A stretch of DNA of 64,000 bases from positions 54,009 to 118,008 of the forward strand of contig NZ_LQYA01000003.1 of the NCBI RefSeq assembly GCF_001531445.1. Reading direction: 5' to 3'. The DNA comes from Sporosarcina koreensis (GTDB lineage: Bacteria > Bacillota > Bacilli > Bacillales_A > Planococcaceae). The notes below the pieces were generated by a model. That model was not told where the DNA came from, searched no databases, and saw only the letters and a program-made list of their open reading frames with translations. A program made the position numbers and the translations under genes. This document shows, one piece after another, positions 1-8,736 of the stretch; the stretch's first letter is position 1, and each line of letters begins with the position of its first letter.

Positions 1-2
1 AA

Positions 3-692
3 GATGTGAAGCTGCCTTCGGATGAAGGGACTGAATCCAATGTCAGCCCGGTGTTCGACGAAAACGGACATATGTATTACTTCACTGATTTCACAAGTCC
101 GAAAGAAGGGGTCGACTCAATGCTAGGCTATGCATTGACGGATGGCCGCACGGGCGAGGCGATTTACTATACGGGTAATCTAGAAGAGTCGTATATGGAT
201 TCGCAAGGAACTCTGCAGATTATTGAAAAGAAATTCATTGAGAAAAAATGGACCGGGGAAATGCCGGTGCTTTATAACTTTTACGGGGAAGCGAGCTGGC
301 TGACGCCGGTACTTGACTCGAATGGCTTCCTTCAAAACTACTTCATCGTTTCGGCGGCGAACCCGGAAATTTCTGTTTACGCCAATTCGCCGAATGAAGC
401 ATTAAGGCTCTATAAAACAGCATTGCAGCGCGGGGGCAATACAGTCGACGGCAGCTCGAACGCCGAGGAAGGGAAAGCATCTGTAAACGTCGTCCGAGTC
501 TATAAGGAACGTGCCGGCGACTTCACAATCGTTTCGATCCTTGCCGACGACGGCCGGAACTATATCGTTTCCACTGAAGCCGTTCCGCTAGCAATCTATA
601 TCCAGGAAGGCGACCATCTCGCCATCACCTATTACGAAGCGGGCGAACTCTTCTTACCGGTCAAGGAATTGAAGAACGCTACGATTGAATAA
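3..692 (+). CDS. C-terminal part of an unidentified protein, 5' end outside the window
   Basis: The reading frame is open to the left edge and ends at TAA 690-692, so this is the last ~230 codons of a longer gene; a GTG at 6 is available but nothing shows it is the start. I do not recognise the family. The visible part is soluble-looking, without a membrane segment, rich in aromatic residues and acidic. It carries short beta-type stretches such as GHMYYFTDFT and GEAIYYTG, a helix-like stretch NEALRLYKTAL, and a compact last ~70 residues that could be a small beta-barrel (VNVVRVYKERAGDFTIVSIL). A strong hairpin terminator follows directly. It is not part of the heat-shock operon downstream. 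No function is proposed. Confidence 0.75.
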   Translation, partial: DVKLPSDEGTESNVSPVFDENGHMYYFTDFTSPKEGVDSMLGYALTDGRTGEAIYYTGNLEESYMDSQGTLQIIEKKFIEKKWTGEMPVLYNFYGEASWLTPVLDSNGFLQNYFIVSAANPEISVYANSPNEALRLYKTALQRGGNTVDGSSNAEEGKASVNVVRVYKERAGDFTIVSILADDGRNYIVSTEAVPLAIYIQEGDHLAITYYEAGELFLPVKELKNATIE

Positions 693-698
693 AATAAA

Positions 699-732
699 GG
701 CAGCCTCCGGACTATCGGGGGCTGCCTTTATG
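699..732 (+). terminator. Rho-independent terminator after the first gene
   Basis: AAAGGCAGCC and GGCTGCCTTT form a stem closed further by CCG/CGG around a short loop, a few bases after the stop codon. The run of T after the stem is short, but the stem is strong. Its 3' arm overlaps the first unit of the 20-bp array. Confidence 0.75.
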
Positions 733-887
733 CTTATGGACAAGTATTTATGAGCAATTACAACGTTTTATGCGCGTCTTTTTCGGGTTATGGACTTTTT
801 CAACGTTTTATGGATGTTTCTAGCGATTTATGGACTTTTAGAACGACTTATGAGCTTTTCCGGCTGTTTATGCGTTTTTGGGAGTCT
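728..887 (+). repeat. Eight-unit degenerate tandem array with exact 20-bp period
   Basis: TTATG recurs at 728, 748, 768, 788, 808, 828, 848 and 868, that is, at exactly 20-bp steps with no slippage. The rest of each unit is variable but T-rich in the middle, and C-G is found at unit positions 17-18 in five of eight units; the consensus is about TTATGgactTTTnnaaCGtt. Twenty bp is not a multiple of three, so this is not a coding repeat. It is about two helical turns, so TTATG would lie on one face of the DNA. It sits between the terminator and the ctsR promoter. Confidence 0.85.
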
Positions 888-1140
888 TCATTTCAATAAA
901 ATCAGCACTTTCTTCAATAAGTCGTATTGATCCTAGAGAATTATCCCATCCTTGGTTTTACGGGGAAGGATGAAAGGAGTTTGTTCAAAAGGACAGATTG
1001 CTCGGGGCGAGAAAGACGACTGTTTGCCTCAATCGTTTCCATCTGCCCTTTCAAACAGAACCCATGAAGAGGAAGAAGAGGTTCAGAAAATCCTCAAGTA
1101 CCTTATTACCCGATTTATCCAATTCTAAACATCGAAAGGG
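888..1140. other. Intergenic stretch without a recognised gene
   Basis: No convincing ORF with a ribosome binding site is present. An imperfect inverted repeat is visible (GTTTGTTCAAAAGGACAGAT near 979 against ATCTGCCCTTTCAAACAGAAC near 1041), which could fold into a long stem over a purine-rich loop. Nothing else is supported. Confidence 0.5.
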
Positions 1141-1156
1141 ATAATTTGCATATCAA

Positions 1157-1186
1157 TTGCACGTATAATGTATTTTCATGTACAAT
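1157..1186 (+). promoter_or_regulatory. ctsR operon promoter (SigA type)
   Basis: TTGCAC at 1157-1162 and TACAAT at 1181-1186 are separated by 18 bp. The CtsR box starts three bases after the -10, so repressor would block the start site. A TATAAT at 1164-1169 lacks a well-spaced -35. Confidence 0.7.
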
Positions 1187-1188
1187 TA

Positions 1189-1205
1189 AGTCAAAGATAG
1201 TCAAA
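1189..1205 (+). promoter_or_regulatory. CtsR operator
   Basis: AGTCAAA-GAT-AGTCAAA is the heptad direct repeat with a 3-bp spacer bound by the heat-shock repressor CtsR, whose known consensus is (A/G)GTCAAA-NAN-(A/G)GTCAAA. A further GTCAA follows at 1206-1210. This implies autorepression of the operon. Confidence 0.92.
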
Positions 1206-1241
1206 GTCAATGGCTTAACACCGGAGAAAAGAGGTGACATC

Positions 1242-1712
1242 ATGCGAAACATTTCCGACATTATTGAAGGGTATTTAAAGGCGATTATCGAAAAAGAAGA
1301 TAGCGGGACTGTGGAAATCAAACGAAGCGAGGTCGCGGAGAAATTCCAATGCGTCCCTTCGCAAATCAATTATGTCATTAACACACGCTTTACCGTCGAA
1401 CGCGGTTATGCCGTCGAATCGAAGCGTGGAGGCGGAGGCTATATCCGCATTTACCGCGTCCAGACGAATTCGCATAAAGAATTGATTGAACATATTTTAG
1501 AAGGAATCCAACAAGGTGCCACATATACAATGGCAGAAGGGATCATCTACAGACTGTTGAACGAGGAGGTCATTTCGGAGAGGGAGGCAAGGATCATTCT
1601 CGCCGCAGTAGACCGGACGACGCTGCATTACCCGCTGCCGGAGCGAGATTTGATACGTGCACGGATCATGCAGGCAATGCTCCAGACGCTTATTTACAAG
1701 CAGCTTGAATAG
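1242..1712 (+). CDS. ctsR: Transcriptional repressor of class III heat-shock genes CtsR
   Basis: A 156-residue dimeric repressor that binds heptad direct repeats upstream of clp genes and is inactivated by heat and by the McsA/McsB system. The N-terminal half is a winged helix-turn-helix (about 25-75). The wing carries R62 followed by four glycines (63-66), the glycine-rich loop that acts as thermosensor in characterised CtsR proteins. The C-terminal half is the dimer/four-helix part. The ATG at 1242 has GAGGTG at good spacing; upstream in-frame codons are not needed. It is the first gene of ctsR-mcsA-mcsB-clpC, with its own operator just upstream. Confidence 0.98.
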   Translation: MRNISDIIEGYLKAIIEKEDSGTVEIKRSEVAEKFQCVPSQINYVINTRFTVERGYAVESKRGGGGYIRIYRVQTNSHKELIEHILEGIQQGATYTMAEGIIYRLLNEEVISEREARIILAAVDRTTLHYPLPERDLIRARIMQAMLQTLIYKQLE

Positions 1713-1739
1713 AATTCGACGAATACGAGGTGGCACAGT

Positions 1740-2306
1740 ATGCTATGCGACAATTGCAAAGAACGGCCGGCTTCCGTGATTTTCACTCAGGAAGGCATGG
1801 GCGGATCTACGGAACGGCATCTATGTGAGAAATGCGCGTTCCAAACACAAATGTTTCATTTTGATCCAAATCAGGAGCCGTTGTCAATCCAACAATTCCT
1901 GTCACATTGGTTCGGAGGGAGCGAATCGATACAGCCTTTTCAGCAGACTAGGGAAAGCATGCCGGAAGGGCCGACTTGCCCCGACTGCCAATTGACGTTC
2001 AGGAAATTCCTTGATATCGGCAAGTTCGGTTGTCCAACATGCTATGAGACGTTCAGGGAGCAACTGCCTCGCGTTTTCAGCAAGCTCCATAACGGGCATA
2101 CGACACATGTAGGAAAAATGCCGGAATCCTTCAATGAGCGATTCTCTTTGAAGAAGAAAATCGAAGAAATCCGTTTGAAAATGCAGGAAGCGATCGAGAT
2201 GGAACGTTTTGAAGATGCCGCTGCATTGCGCGATGAGGCAAAGGCGCTGAAAGACCGCTTAGCGGAATGCGGCAATGGAGGTGAAGGCAGCGATGTCAAT
2301 CAATAA
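1740..2306 (+). CDS. mcsA: McsA, zinc-binding activator of the arginine kinase McsB
   Basis: A 188-residue adaptor that stimulates McsB and helps tag proteins with phospho-arginine for ClpC. Four CxxC knuckles are visible (C3/C6, C29/C32, C80/C83, C98/C101), as expected for two treble-clef zinc sites. A UVR domain (about 137-172, a charged helical hairpin with the FEDAAALRDEAKAL pattern) is at the C-terminus and probably contacts ClpC. It follows ctsR by 27 bp behind GAGGTGGC. Its end overlaps the start of mcsB by 14 bp, suggesting translational coupling. Under CtsR control by position. Confidence 0.97.
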   Translation: MLCDNCKERPASVIFTQEGMGGSTERHLCEKCAFQTQMFHFDPNQEPLSIQQFLSHWFGGSESIQPFQQTRESMPEGPTCPDCQLTFRKFLDIGKFGCPTCYETFREQLPRVFSKLHNGHTTHVGKMPESFNERFSLKKKIEEIRLKMQEAIEMERFEDAAALRDEAKALKDRLAECGNGGEGSDVNQ

Positions 2307-3375
2307 ATTCATGAAAGGCGCCGTTGCGGGATGGATGACATCGCATGGTGAACACTCGGATATTGTCATGTCGACGAGGATTCGGCTGGCCCGGAATTTA
2401 CGGGGCTATCGATTTCCGATTGCGTTCACAGCAGATGAAGCACAAAAAGTCGATGCACAAGTTTCGGCTGCCTTGCTTACTTCCGATGAAAAAGGGTATG
2501 CCTATATGAAGATGTCGGAGCTTCCCGCACTTGAAAGGCATGTGCTCGTTGAGAAGCATTTGGTCAGTCCGCAATTGACGGACGTGAAGCGCCATGGAGC
2601 GGTCATCCTGTCGGAAGACGAGACGCTGAGCATCATGGTGAACGAAGAAGACCACATCCGCATCCAATGCATCTATCCTGGATTCCAACTGGAAAATGCA
2701 TACGAGCATGCAGACGATGTCGATAACTATTTGGAGAATGAACTTCCTTATGCCTTCGACGAGGATTTCGGTTATTTGACGAGCTGTCCCTCAAATACGG
2801 GTACAGGCATGCGGGCGTCCGTCATGATGCATTTGCCCGCATTGACAATCACGAAGCAGATTGAGCGAATTATCCCGGCAATTACAAGGCTGGGAATGAT
2901 CGTCAGGGGGAGCTACGGAGAGGGCAGCGAGGCGCCGGGCAATATTTATCAGGTTTCGAATCAGACGACTTTGGGCAAAACGGAGGGTGAGATCCTTTCC
3001 GATTTGAAAAATGTGGCGCTTCGGCTGATCGCCCACGAGCGGCGTTCCCGTGAACTTCTTCTATCTAAATCGCGTATTGCGCTAGAAAACAAGCTGTTCC
3101 GTTCTCTCGGCATCATTTCGTATGCAAGACTGCTGCCATCGGGCGAAGCGGCCCGTTGCCTATCAGATGTTCGTCTTGGCATCGATCTCGGAATTATCGA
3201 AGATGTGGATATGTCCATATTGAATGAACTGATGATTTTCATGCAGCCAGGGTTCCTTCAGCAATATGCTGGAGCGGAATTGACGGCGGAGGAAAGGGAT
3301 ATATTCAGAGCCGATCTCTTCAGGGAAAGACTGCGATCGGAACAGCAAATCGAAGAAAATAATAACGAAAATTGA
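2293..3375 (+). CDS. mcsB: McsB protein-arginine kinase
   Basis: A 360-residue phosphagen-kinase-fold enzyme that phosphorylates arginine side chains of CtsR and misfolded proteins, marking them for ClpCP. Visible marks are the N-terminal STRIRLARN nucleotide-site pattern (27-35), the catalytic cysteine C165 in CPSNTGTG, and the C-terminal RDIFRA, matching the RDxxRA phospho-arginine-binding motif. The start is ATG 2293 with GGAGGTG nine bases upstream; the ATG at 2275 lies before that ribosome binding site. The gene overlaps the mcsA end. After it comes a 177-bp gap holding a second CtsR-controlled promoter rather than direct continuation into clpC. Confidence 0.97.
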   Translation: MSINKFMKGAVAGWMTSHGEHSDIVMSTRIRLARNLRGYRFPIAFTADEAQKVDAQVSAALLTSDEKGYAYMKMSELPALERHVLVEKHLVSPQLTDVKRHGAVILSEDETLSIMVNEEDHIRIQCIYPGFQLENAYEHADDVDNYLENELPYAFDEDFGYLTSCPSNTGTGMRASVMMHLPALTITKQIERIIPAITRLGMIVRGSYGEGSEAPGNIYQVSNQTTLGKTEGEILSDLKNVALRLIAHERRSRELLLSKSRIALENKLFRSLGIISYARLLPSGEAARCLSDVRLGIDLGIIEDVDMSILNELMIFMQPGFLQQYAGAELTAEERDIFRADLFRERLRSEQQIEENNNEN

Positions 3376-3384
3376 GCGATACTT

Positions 3385-3413
3385 TTGCAACGGACTTTTC
3401 TTTTTATTATACT
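3385..3413 (+). promoter_or_regulatory. Internal promoter for clpC
   Basis: TTGCAA 3385-3390 and TATACT 3408-3413 are 17 bp apart, immediately upstream of a CtsR box. This arrangement parallels the ctsR promoter, with the -35 also TTGCA-type. Confidence 0.75.
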
Positions 3414-3415
3414 TA

Positions 3416-3432
3416 CGTCAAAGATGGTCAAA
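3416..3432 (+). promoter_or_regulatory. CtsR operator before clpC
   Basis: CGTCAAA-GAT-GGTCAAA, followed by GTCAA, is the same heptad direct repeat, spacer and downstream extension as at 1189-1210. It lies two bases after the -10 of the internal promoter, so clpC can be repressed independently of the operon-initial site. Confidence 0.92.
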
Positions 3433-3552
3433 GTCAATTTATCGGAATGGGATTGCTTTATGATCCATTGGAATAGAGTAAAAGGAATTCCTATTCCGCA
3501 CTTTCAGTAGTGGGGACGGGATAGACGTTACTATAGAAGGAGTGGAATGAAT

Positions 3553-6000
3553 ATGATGTTCAATCGTTTTACACAGCGGGCACAAAAAGTCCTGCAACTT
3601 GCACAAGAAGAAGCGATCAGACTGAAACATGAATCCATCGGCACCGAGCATATTTTATTGGGACTCATACGGGAAGGCGGAGGCATCGCTGCGAAGGCAT
3701 TGGAAGCGATCGACGTCAGTTTCGATACGATTGAAAAAGGAGTGGAAAGCCTCGTCGGTTCCGGATCGAAGGAAGTGGGACCGATTGTCCATTACACGCC
3801 GAGAGCGAAAAAGGTCATCGAGCTGTCCGTCGATGAATCGCGAAAGCTCGGCCATTCCTATATCGGGACGGAGCATATTCTGTTGGCGCTCATCCGCGAA
3901 GGGGAAGGGGTTGCTGCACGCGTATTGAATAATGCTGGAGTCAGCTTGAATCGCGCTAGGCAGCAAGTGCTCCAATTGCTTGGAAGCAATGACAGCTCCG
4001 TCGGCAACCAAGGCACATCATCATCCGCCTCCACACCGACGCTCGACAGCCTCGCCCGTGATTTGACGGAAGTGGCGCGTGAAGGGACACTTGACCCGGT
4101 CATCGGGCGCAGCAAGGAAATCACACGTGTCATCGAAGTATTGGCGCGCCGCACGAAAAACAATCCTGTTTTGATCGGTGAGCCGGGTGTCGGTAAAACC
4201 GCAATTGCGGAAGGGCTTGCGCTTCAAATCGTCAATAATGAAGTTCCTGAAATACTGCGCGATAAACGCGTCATGACATTAGATATGGGAACGGTCGTTG
4301 CGGGTACGAAATACCGCGGCGAATTCGAGGACCGCATGAAGAAAGTGATGGAGGAAATCCGTCAAGCCGGCAATATCATTCTATTCATTGATGAATTGCA
4401 TACGTTGATCGGTGCTGGTGGAGCTGAAGGGGCGATCGACGCATCCAATATTCTGAAGCCATCCCTAGCACGAGGTGAATTGCAATGTATCGGGGCTACG
4501 ACGCTTGATGAATACCGTAAATATATTGAAAAGGACGCAGCGCTTGAAAGACGTTTCCAGCCGATCCAAGTCGATGAACCGACTGTAGAAGAAACGATCT
4601 TAATCATCAAAGGCTTGCGCGATCGATATGAAGCGCATCACCGTGTGAAAATTACGGATGAAGCGATCGATGCTGCTGCGAAAATGTCGGACCGATACAT
4701 TTCGGACCGCTTCCTGCCGGATAAAGCCATCGACTTGATCGATGAAGCAGGATCGAAAGTACGTCTCCGTTCGTATACGACACCTCCGAATTTGAAAGAG
4801 CTTGAAGCGAAGCTCGAGGCAATCCGCCACGAAAAGAATGCCGCGGTGCAAAGTCAGGAATTCGAAAAGGCAGCTTCATTCCGCGATAAAGAGCAGAAAA
4901 TGAAAGAAGAGCTTGAAAAGACGAAAACGGAATGGAAAGAGAAGCAAGGGAAAAAGGAATCGGAAGTGACAGTGAATGATATTGCGGAAGTCGTCGCAAT
5001 GTGGACGGGAGTTCCGGTCGCGAAAATCGCCGAGACGGAAACCGCCAAGCTGTTGAATATGGAAGAACTTCTGCATGAACGTGTCATCGGACAGAAGGAA
5101 GCCGTAACAGCCATTTCAAGGGCGATTCGAAGAGCCCGCGCCGGATTGAAGGATCCGAAGCGCCCGATCGGCTCATTCATTTTCCTTGGGCCGACGGGTG
5201 TCGGTAAAACTGAGCTTGCGCGAGCCCTTGCAGAGGCGATGTTCGGTGATGAAGATGCGATGATCCGCATTGATATGTCCGAGTATATGGAGAAGCATGC
5301 GACGTCACGACTCGTCGGTTCGCCTCCGGGATATGTCGGTTATGACGAAGGTGGTCAGCTGACTGAAAAAGTCCGTAGAAAACCATATTCGGTCGTCCTG
5401 TTGGATGAAATCGAAAAAGCGCATCCTGATGTCTTCAATATTCTATTGCAAGTGCTTGAGGATGGAAGATTGACGGATTCCAAAGGACGCACGGTCGATT
5501 TCCGCAACACGGTCGTCATCATGACTTCGAACGTCGGTGCGGAAACACTGAAACAGAACCGTTATGTCGGTTTCAATCTGCAAGACGGCGAACGCGATTA
5601 TGAAGGCATGAAATCGACAATGCTGGATGCATTGAAAAAAGCGTTCCGTCCGGAGTTCCTCAACCGTGTGGATGAAATGATCGTCTTCCACTCCCTAGAG
5701 AAGGAACACTTACGTGAAATCGTCACCCTTATGTCGAACGAGTTGACGAAGCGTCTTGCAGAGCAGGATATTACACTCGAGTTGACAGATGCTGCTAAAT
5801 TGAAAATCTCCGAAGAAGGTTATGATCCTGATTACGGTGCACGTCCGTTGCGCCGGGCTTTGCAGAAGCATGTGGAAGACCGCTTATCGGAGGAGTTGTT
5901 GAGCGGGACCGTTCTGACGGGCGGAAAAGTCATTGTCGATGTAGAGGATGGCGAGTTCGTCGTCAAGACAGACCGCGTTCCAGTGGCAGAAAATCAATAA
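3553..6000 (+). CDS. clpC: ClpC AAA+ unfoldase of the ClpCP protease
   Basis: About 815 residues; the chaperone that unfolds substrates, including phospho-arginine-tagged ones, and feeds ClpP. It has an N-terminal ClpN double repeat (about 1-145), a first AAA+ module with Walker A GEPGVGKT, a middle coiled coil with a UVR-like segment ([15 protein letters not shown]), and a second AAA+ module with GPTGVGKT followed by the ClpB D2 small domain. ATGs at 3547, 3553 and 3556 are possible. 3553 is preferred because AAGGAG (3537-3542) is only four bases from 3547 and the known family start is MMF. Controlled by its own CtsR-box promoter and probably by read-through. Confidence 0.97.
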   Translation: MMFNRFTQRAQKVLQLAQEEAIRLKHESIGTEHILLGLIREGGGIAAKALEAIDVSFDTIEKGVESLVGSGSKEVGPIVHYTPRAKKVIELSVDESRKLGHSYIGTEHILLALIREGEGVAARVLNNAGVSLNRARQQVLQLLGSNDSSVGNQGTSSSASTPTLDSLARDLTEVAREGTLDPVIGRSKEITRVIEVLARRTKNNPVLIGEPGVGKTAIAEGLALQIVNNEVPEILRDKRVMTLDMGTVVAGTKYRGEFEDRMKKVMEEIRQAGNIILFIDELHTLIGAGGAEGAIDASNILKPSLARGELQCIGATTLDEYRKYIEKDAALERRFQPIQVDEPTVEETILIIKGLRDRYEAHHRVKITDEAIDAAAKMSDRYISDRFLPDKAIDLIDEAGSKVRLRSYTTPPNLKELEAKLEAIRHEKNAAVQSQEFEKAASFRDKEQKMKEELEKTKTEWKEKQGKKESEVTVNDIAEVVAMWTGVPVAKIAETETAKLLNMEELLHERVIGQKEAVTAISRAIRRARAGLKDPKRPIGSFIFLGPTGVGKTELARALAEAMFGDEDAMIRIDMSEYMEKHATSRLVGSPPGYVGYDEGGQLTEKVRRKPYSVVLLDEIEKAHPDVFNILLQVLEDGRLTDSKGRTVDFRNTVVIMTSNVGAETLKQNRYVGFNLQDGERDYEGMKSTMLDALKKAFRPEFLNRVDEMIVFHSLEKEHLREIVTLMSNELTKRLAEQDITLELTDAAKLKISEEGYDPDYGARPLRRALQKHVEDRLSEELLSGTVLTGGKVIVDVEDGEFVVKTDRVPVAENQ

Positions 6001-6006
6001 TAGGAT

Positions 6007-6052
6007 GGCCCTCCCGTAGAGTTCGCTATCTACGGGGAAGGGCTGTCTTTTC
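6007..6052 (+). terminator. Hairpin between clpC and radA
   Basis: GGCCCTCCCGTAGA and TCTACGGGGAAGGGCT pair with one or two mismatches, followed by a short T run (GTCTTTTC). It is a plausible partial terminator that would lower clpC read-through into radA. Confidence 0.6.
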
Positions 6053-6068
6053 ATATATGGAGGTATAT

Positions 6069-7439
6069 ATGGCAAAACGGAAAACGAAATTCATGTGCAG
6101 GGACTGTGGTTATGAATCGCCGAAATGGATGGGGAGATGCCCTGGCTGCGGCGAATGGAACACGATGGATGAGGAAGTCGAAATCGTAAGCAAAGGTCCG
6201 CGCGGTGCTTTTCAGCATACCGAAACTGTTCAGCAGAAAGCGATGCCGATCAGCTCGATTGCAACCACTGAGGAGCCGCGAGTCAAAACAGAGCTCGGGG
6301 AATTGAATCGGGTGCTCGGCGGGGGAATCGTCCCAGGTTCGCTTATGTTGATCGGTGGAGATCCGGGTATAGGTAAATCGACGCTCCTGCTGCAAGTGTC
6401 TTCCCTTCTGGCGAATCAAAAGCAACGCGTCCTTTACATATCCGGCGAGGAATCTATCAGACAGACGAAACTTCGCGCCGAACGTCTAGGTGTTGCGTCA
6501 GATGAGCTTTATATTTATGCAGAGACGGATCTTGCGAAAATACATGAAACGATCAATGAGGTGCAACCGAAATTTGTCATTGCCGACTCGATCCAGACGA
6601 TTCACCATCCCGAAGTGACTTCTGCGCCGGGCAGTGTTTCTCAAGTGCGGGAATGTACGGCTGAGCTGATGCGTATCGCGAAGACACAAAATATCGCCAT
6701 TTTCATCGTCGGCCATGTGACGAAAGACGGACAAATAGCAGGTCCGCGCCTTCTCGAGCATATGGTGGATACTGTCCTGTATTTTGAAGGGGAGCGTCAT
6801 CATACGTACCGGATCTTGCGCAGTGTGAAGAACCGCTTTGGCTCGACGAATGAAATCGCGATCTTTGAAATGCTGCAATCCGGTTTGAAGGAAGTTTTGA
6901 ACCCGTCCGAGCTGTTCCTGCGAGAAAGATCCCAGGGCGGTGCGGGCTCGACTGTCGTTGCCTCGATGGAAGGGACCCGCCCGATCCTCGTCGAAATCCA
7001 GGCGCTTGTGACACCGTCGAGTTTCAATTACCCGAAGCGGATGGCGACCGGGATCGATCAGAACCGCGTCTCCCTGCTGATGGCCGTCCTTGAAAAACGG
7101 ATGGGGATGCTGCTGCAAGCGCAGGATGCCTACATTAAGGTCGCTGGCGGCGTCAAGCTTGATGAGCCAGCAATCGATTTGGCGGTCCTTGTCAGCATTG
7201 TTTCAAGTTACCGGGATGCGGCTGCTGGGGCTACCGACTGCTTCATCGGTGAAGTGGGGTTGACGGGCGAAGTGCGCCGTGTTTCCCGCATTGAACAGCG
7301 AGTTACGGAGGCTGCGAAACTCGGGTTCGATAAAGTTGTAATCCCGTCATCGAATATCGGTGGATGGGATTTTCCGGAAGGGATTCAAGTCGTTGGTGTC
7401 GAAACGATAAGTGAAGCATTAAACATTGCATTTTCGTAA
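6069..7439 (+). CDS. radA: DNA repair/branch-migration protein RadA
   Basis: A 456-residue RecA-like ATPase with a role in processing recombination intermediates. The N-terminal zinc finger is C10-x2-C13...C24-x2-C27. Walker A is [10 protein letters not shown] near residue 95. The RadA-specific KNRFG motif (KNRFGS) is present, and the last ~170 residues are the Lon-protease-like domain. The start at ATG 6069 is set by GGAGGT at 6060, which lies after the ATG at 6057. In B. subtilis the next gene is disA; here the next gene is the PIN-TRAM protein after a hairpin, so disA is missing from this place. Confidence 0.97.
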   Translation: MAKRKTKFMCRDCGYESPKWMGRCPGCGEWNTMDEEVEIVSKGPRGAFQHTETVQQKAMPISSIATTEEPRVKTELGELNRVLGGGIVPGSLMLIGGDPGIGKSTLLLQVSSLLANQKQRVLYISGEESIRQTKLRAERLGVASDELYIYAETDLAKIHETINEVQPKFVIADSIQTIHHPEVTSAPGSVSQVRECTAELMRIAKTQNIAIFIVGHVTKDGQIAGPRLLEHMVDTVLYFEGERHHTYRILRSVKNRFGSTNEIAIFEMLQSGLKEVLNPSELFLRERSQGGAGSTVVASMEGTRPILVEIQALVTPSSFNYPKRMATGIDQNRVSLLMAVLEKRMGMLLQAQDAYIKVAGGVKLDEPAIDLAVLVSIVSSYRDAAAGATDCFIGEVGLTGEVRRVSRIEQRVTEAAKLGFDKVVIPSSNIGGWDFPEGIQVVGVETISEALNIAFS

Positions 7440-7445
7440 AAAGAG

Positions 7446-7470
7446 ATGGGACTTTGATAGGAAGTCCCAT
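7446..7470 (+). terminator. Hairpin after radA
   Basis: ATGGGACTT and AAGTCCCAT form a perfect 9-bp stem with a 7-base loop, 6 bp after the radA stop. There is no good T tract directly after it, so it may be a weak terminator or mRNA 3' stabiliser. Confidence 0.5.
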
Positions 7471-7613
7471 ACTCCTGATTTTAAAATGCAAGGAACTTCA
7501 CGAGCTTTTTTGTGTCCTATACTTATTGGGAAAACATTGAGGTTGATGGCTCAGAAAGGCGAAGGATATGGAAAACGTGTATAGTTATCAATAACGAAAT
7601 GGAGGTGTTGTAC

Positions 7614-8717
7614 ATGTTGAAAAGAGTAGTTCAAATCGGACTGCTGCTGATCGGGGGAACGCTCGGCGTATTATTTTTACCGTATTTATTCACTTTATCT
7701 TCCTTTACTTCAAAGCCGATGGTTGATAATCCTTACGTAGCTGCTGTCCTTGGTGCGCTTCTTTTATATCTGTTGAGTCTTTTCATTGCGGATCCGATCG
7801 TGAATTTCATTAAATGGATGGAAGACCGTCTGTTGAAGGCGCCGATTTTTGATTTATTGTTTGGGACGATCGGTCTGATGGTCGGGTTAGTTGTTGCCTT
7901 TCTTGCCAGTTTCGGATTAAGTGCTCTAGAAATTCCGTTCATCACATCGATTATGCCAGTGGTGCTTTCTATTCTTCTTGGATACCTTGGGTTTCAGGTT
8001 GGTTCAAAGAAACGTGATGAATTTTCAACCGCCGTTTTTGCGGCGCGGAACAGTAATCTGAAAAAGAAAGATGGCGGGGAAGCTGCGGTACAGCCGGATA
8101 CCAAGCTCCATAAAATTTTGGATACGAGTGTTATTATTGATGGAAGGATTGCGGACATATCGTCAACGGGATTTCTCGAGGGTCTTCTCGTCGTCCCGCA
8201 ATTCGTATTGACGGAGCTGCAGCATATTGCTGATTCGTCCGATTCATTGAAACGTACAAAAGGACGGCGTGGGCTTGATGTCCTCAAGCGTTTACAAACG
8301 GATGACGGACCGAGTATTTTGATCACCGACGAGGATTTCGCAGACGTTGCGGAAGTTGACCTGAAGCTTGTTCGTCTAGCGAAAAGCATGAATGGCCAGG
8401 TTGTGACAAATGATTTCAATTTGAATAAAGTGGCGGATCTGCACGGTGTAGCGGTATTGAACATTAATGATCTGGCAAATGCCGTGAAGCCTGTCGTCAT
8501 CCCTGGCGAGGAGATGCATGTCGTCGTTATCAAGGATGGCAAGGAGCATAATCAGGGAGTCGCCTATTTGGATGATGGGACGATGATTGTTATCGAGGAT
8601 GGCAGAATGCATATCGGCAATGCGATCGATGTTGTCGTTACGAGCGTTTTGCAGACTTCCGCAGGACGGATGATCTTCGCGAAGCCGAAGAACGGCAAAA
8701 CTGCAAAGACGCACTGA
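7614..8717 (+). CDS. yacL: PIN-TRAM domain membrane protein, YacL family
   Basis: A 367-residue protein of the conserved Firmicute YacL family. The N-terminus has about four hydrophobic segments (residues ~5-150), followed by a cytoplasmic PIN nuclease-like domain starting near ILDTSVIIDGRI with conserved acidic residues (D in DTS, E in LTELQ, D in TNDFN), and a C-terminal TRAM domain. The role is presumed RNA-related but not established. The start at ATG 7614 has GGAGGTG seven bases upstream and gives the family N-terminus MLKR; the longer frame from 7512 lacks a ribosome binding site. It is followed 19 bp later by ispD. Confidence 0.93.
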   Translation: MLKRVVQIGLLLIGGTLGVLFLPYLFTLSSFTSKPMVDNPYVAAVLGALLLYLLSLFIADPIVNFIKWMEDRLLKAPIFDLLFGTIGLMVGLVVAFLASFGLSALEIPFITSIMPVVLSILLGYLGFQVGSKKRDEFSTAVFAARNSNLKKKDGGEAAVQPDTKLHKILDTSVIIDGRIADISSTGFLEGLLVVPQFVLTELQHIADSSDSLKRTKGRRGLDVLKRLQTDDGPSILITDEDFADVAEVDLKLVRLAKSMNGQVVTNDFNLNKVADLHGVAVLNINDLANAVKPVVIPGEEMHVVVIKDGKEHNQGVAYLDDGTMIVIEDGRMHIGNAIDVVVTSVLQTSAGRMIFAKPKNGKTAKTH

Positions 8718-8736
8718 AGTGGAAAGTTGAGGAACG

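Noticed and set aside
728..887. CRISPR array reading of the 20-bp repeats
   Set aside because: Only five bases are invariant, units abut without unique spacers of 30-40 bp, and no cas genes are in the window.
1164..1169. TATAAT as the ctsR -10
   Set aside because: The nearest -35-like hexamer TTGCAT (1146-1151) is only 12 bp away; TTGCAC-18-TACAAT fits better and places the CtsR box correctly.
6498..7118. 206-codon minus-strand frame inside radA
   Set aside because: Antisense shadow of a conserved gene, His/Arg-rich composition, no promoter or ribosome binding site.
7512..7613. Upstream extension of the PIN-TRAM protein to an ATG at 7512
   Set aside because: No ribosome binding site there, whereas GGAGGTG precedes 7614 and gives the family N-terminus MLKR.
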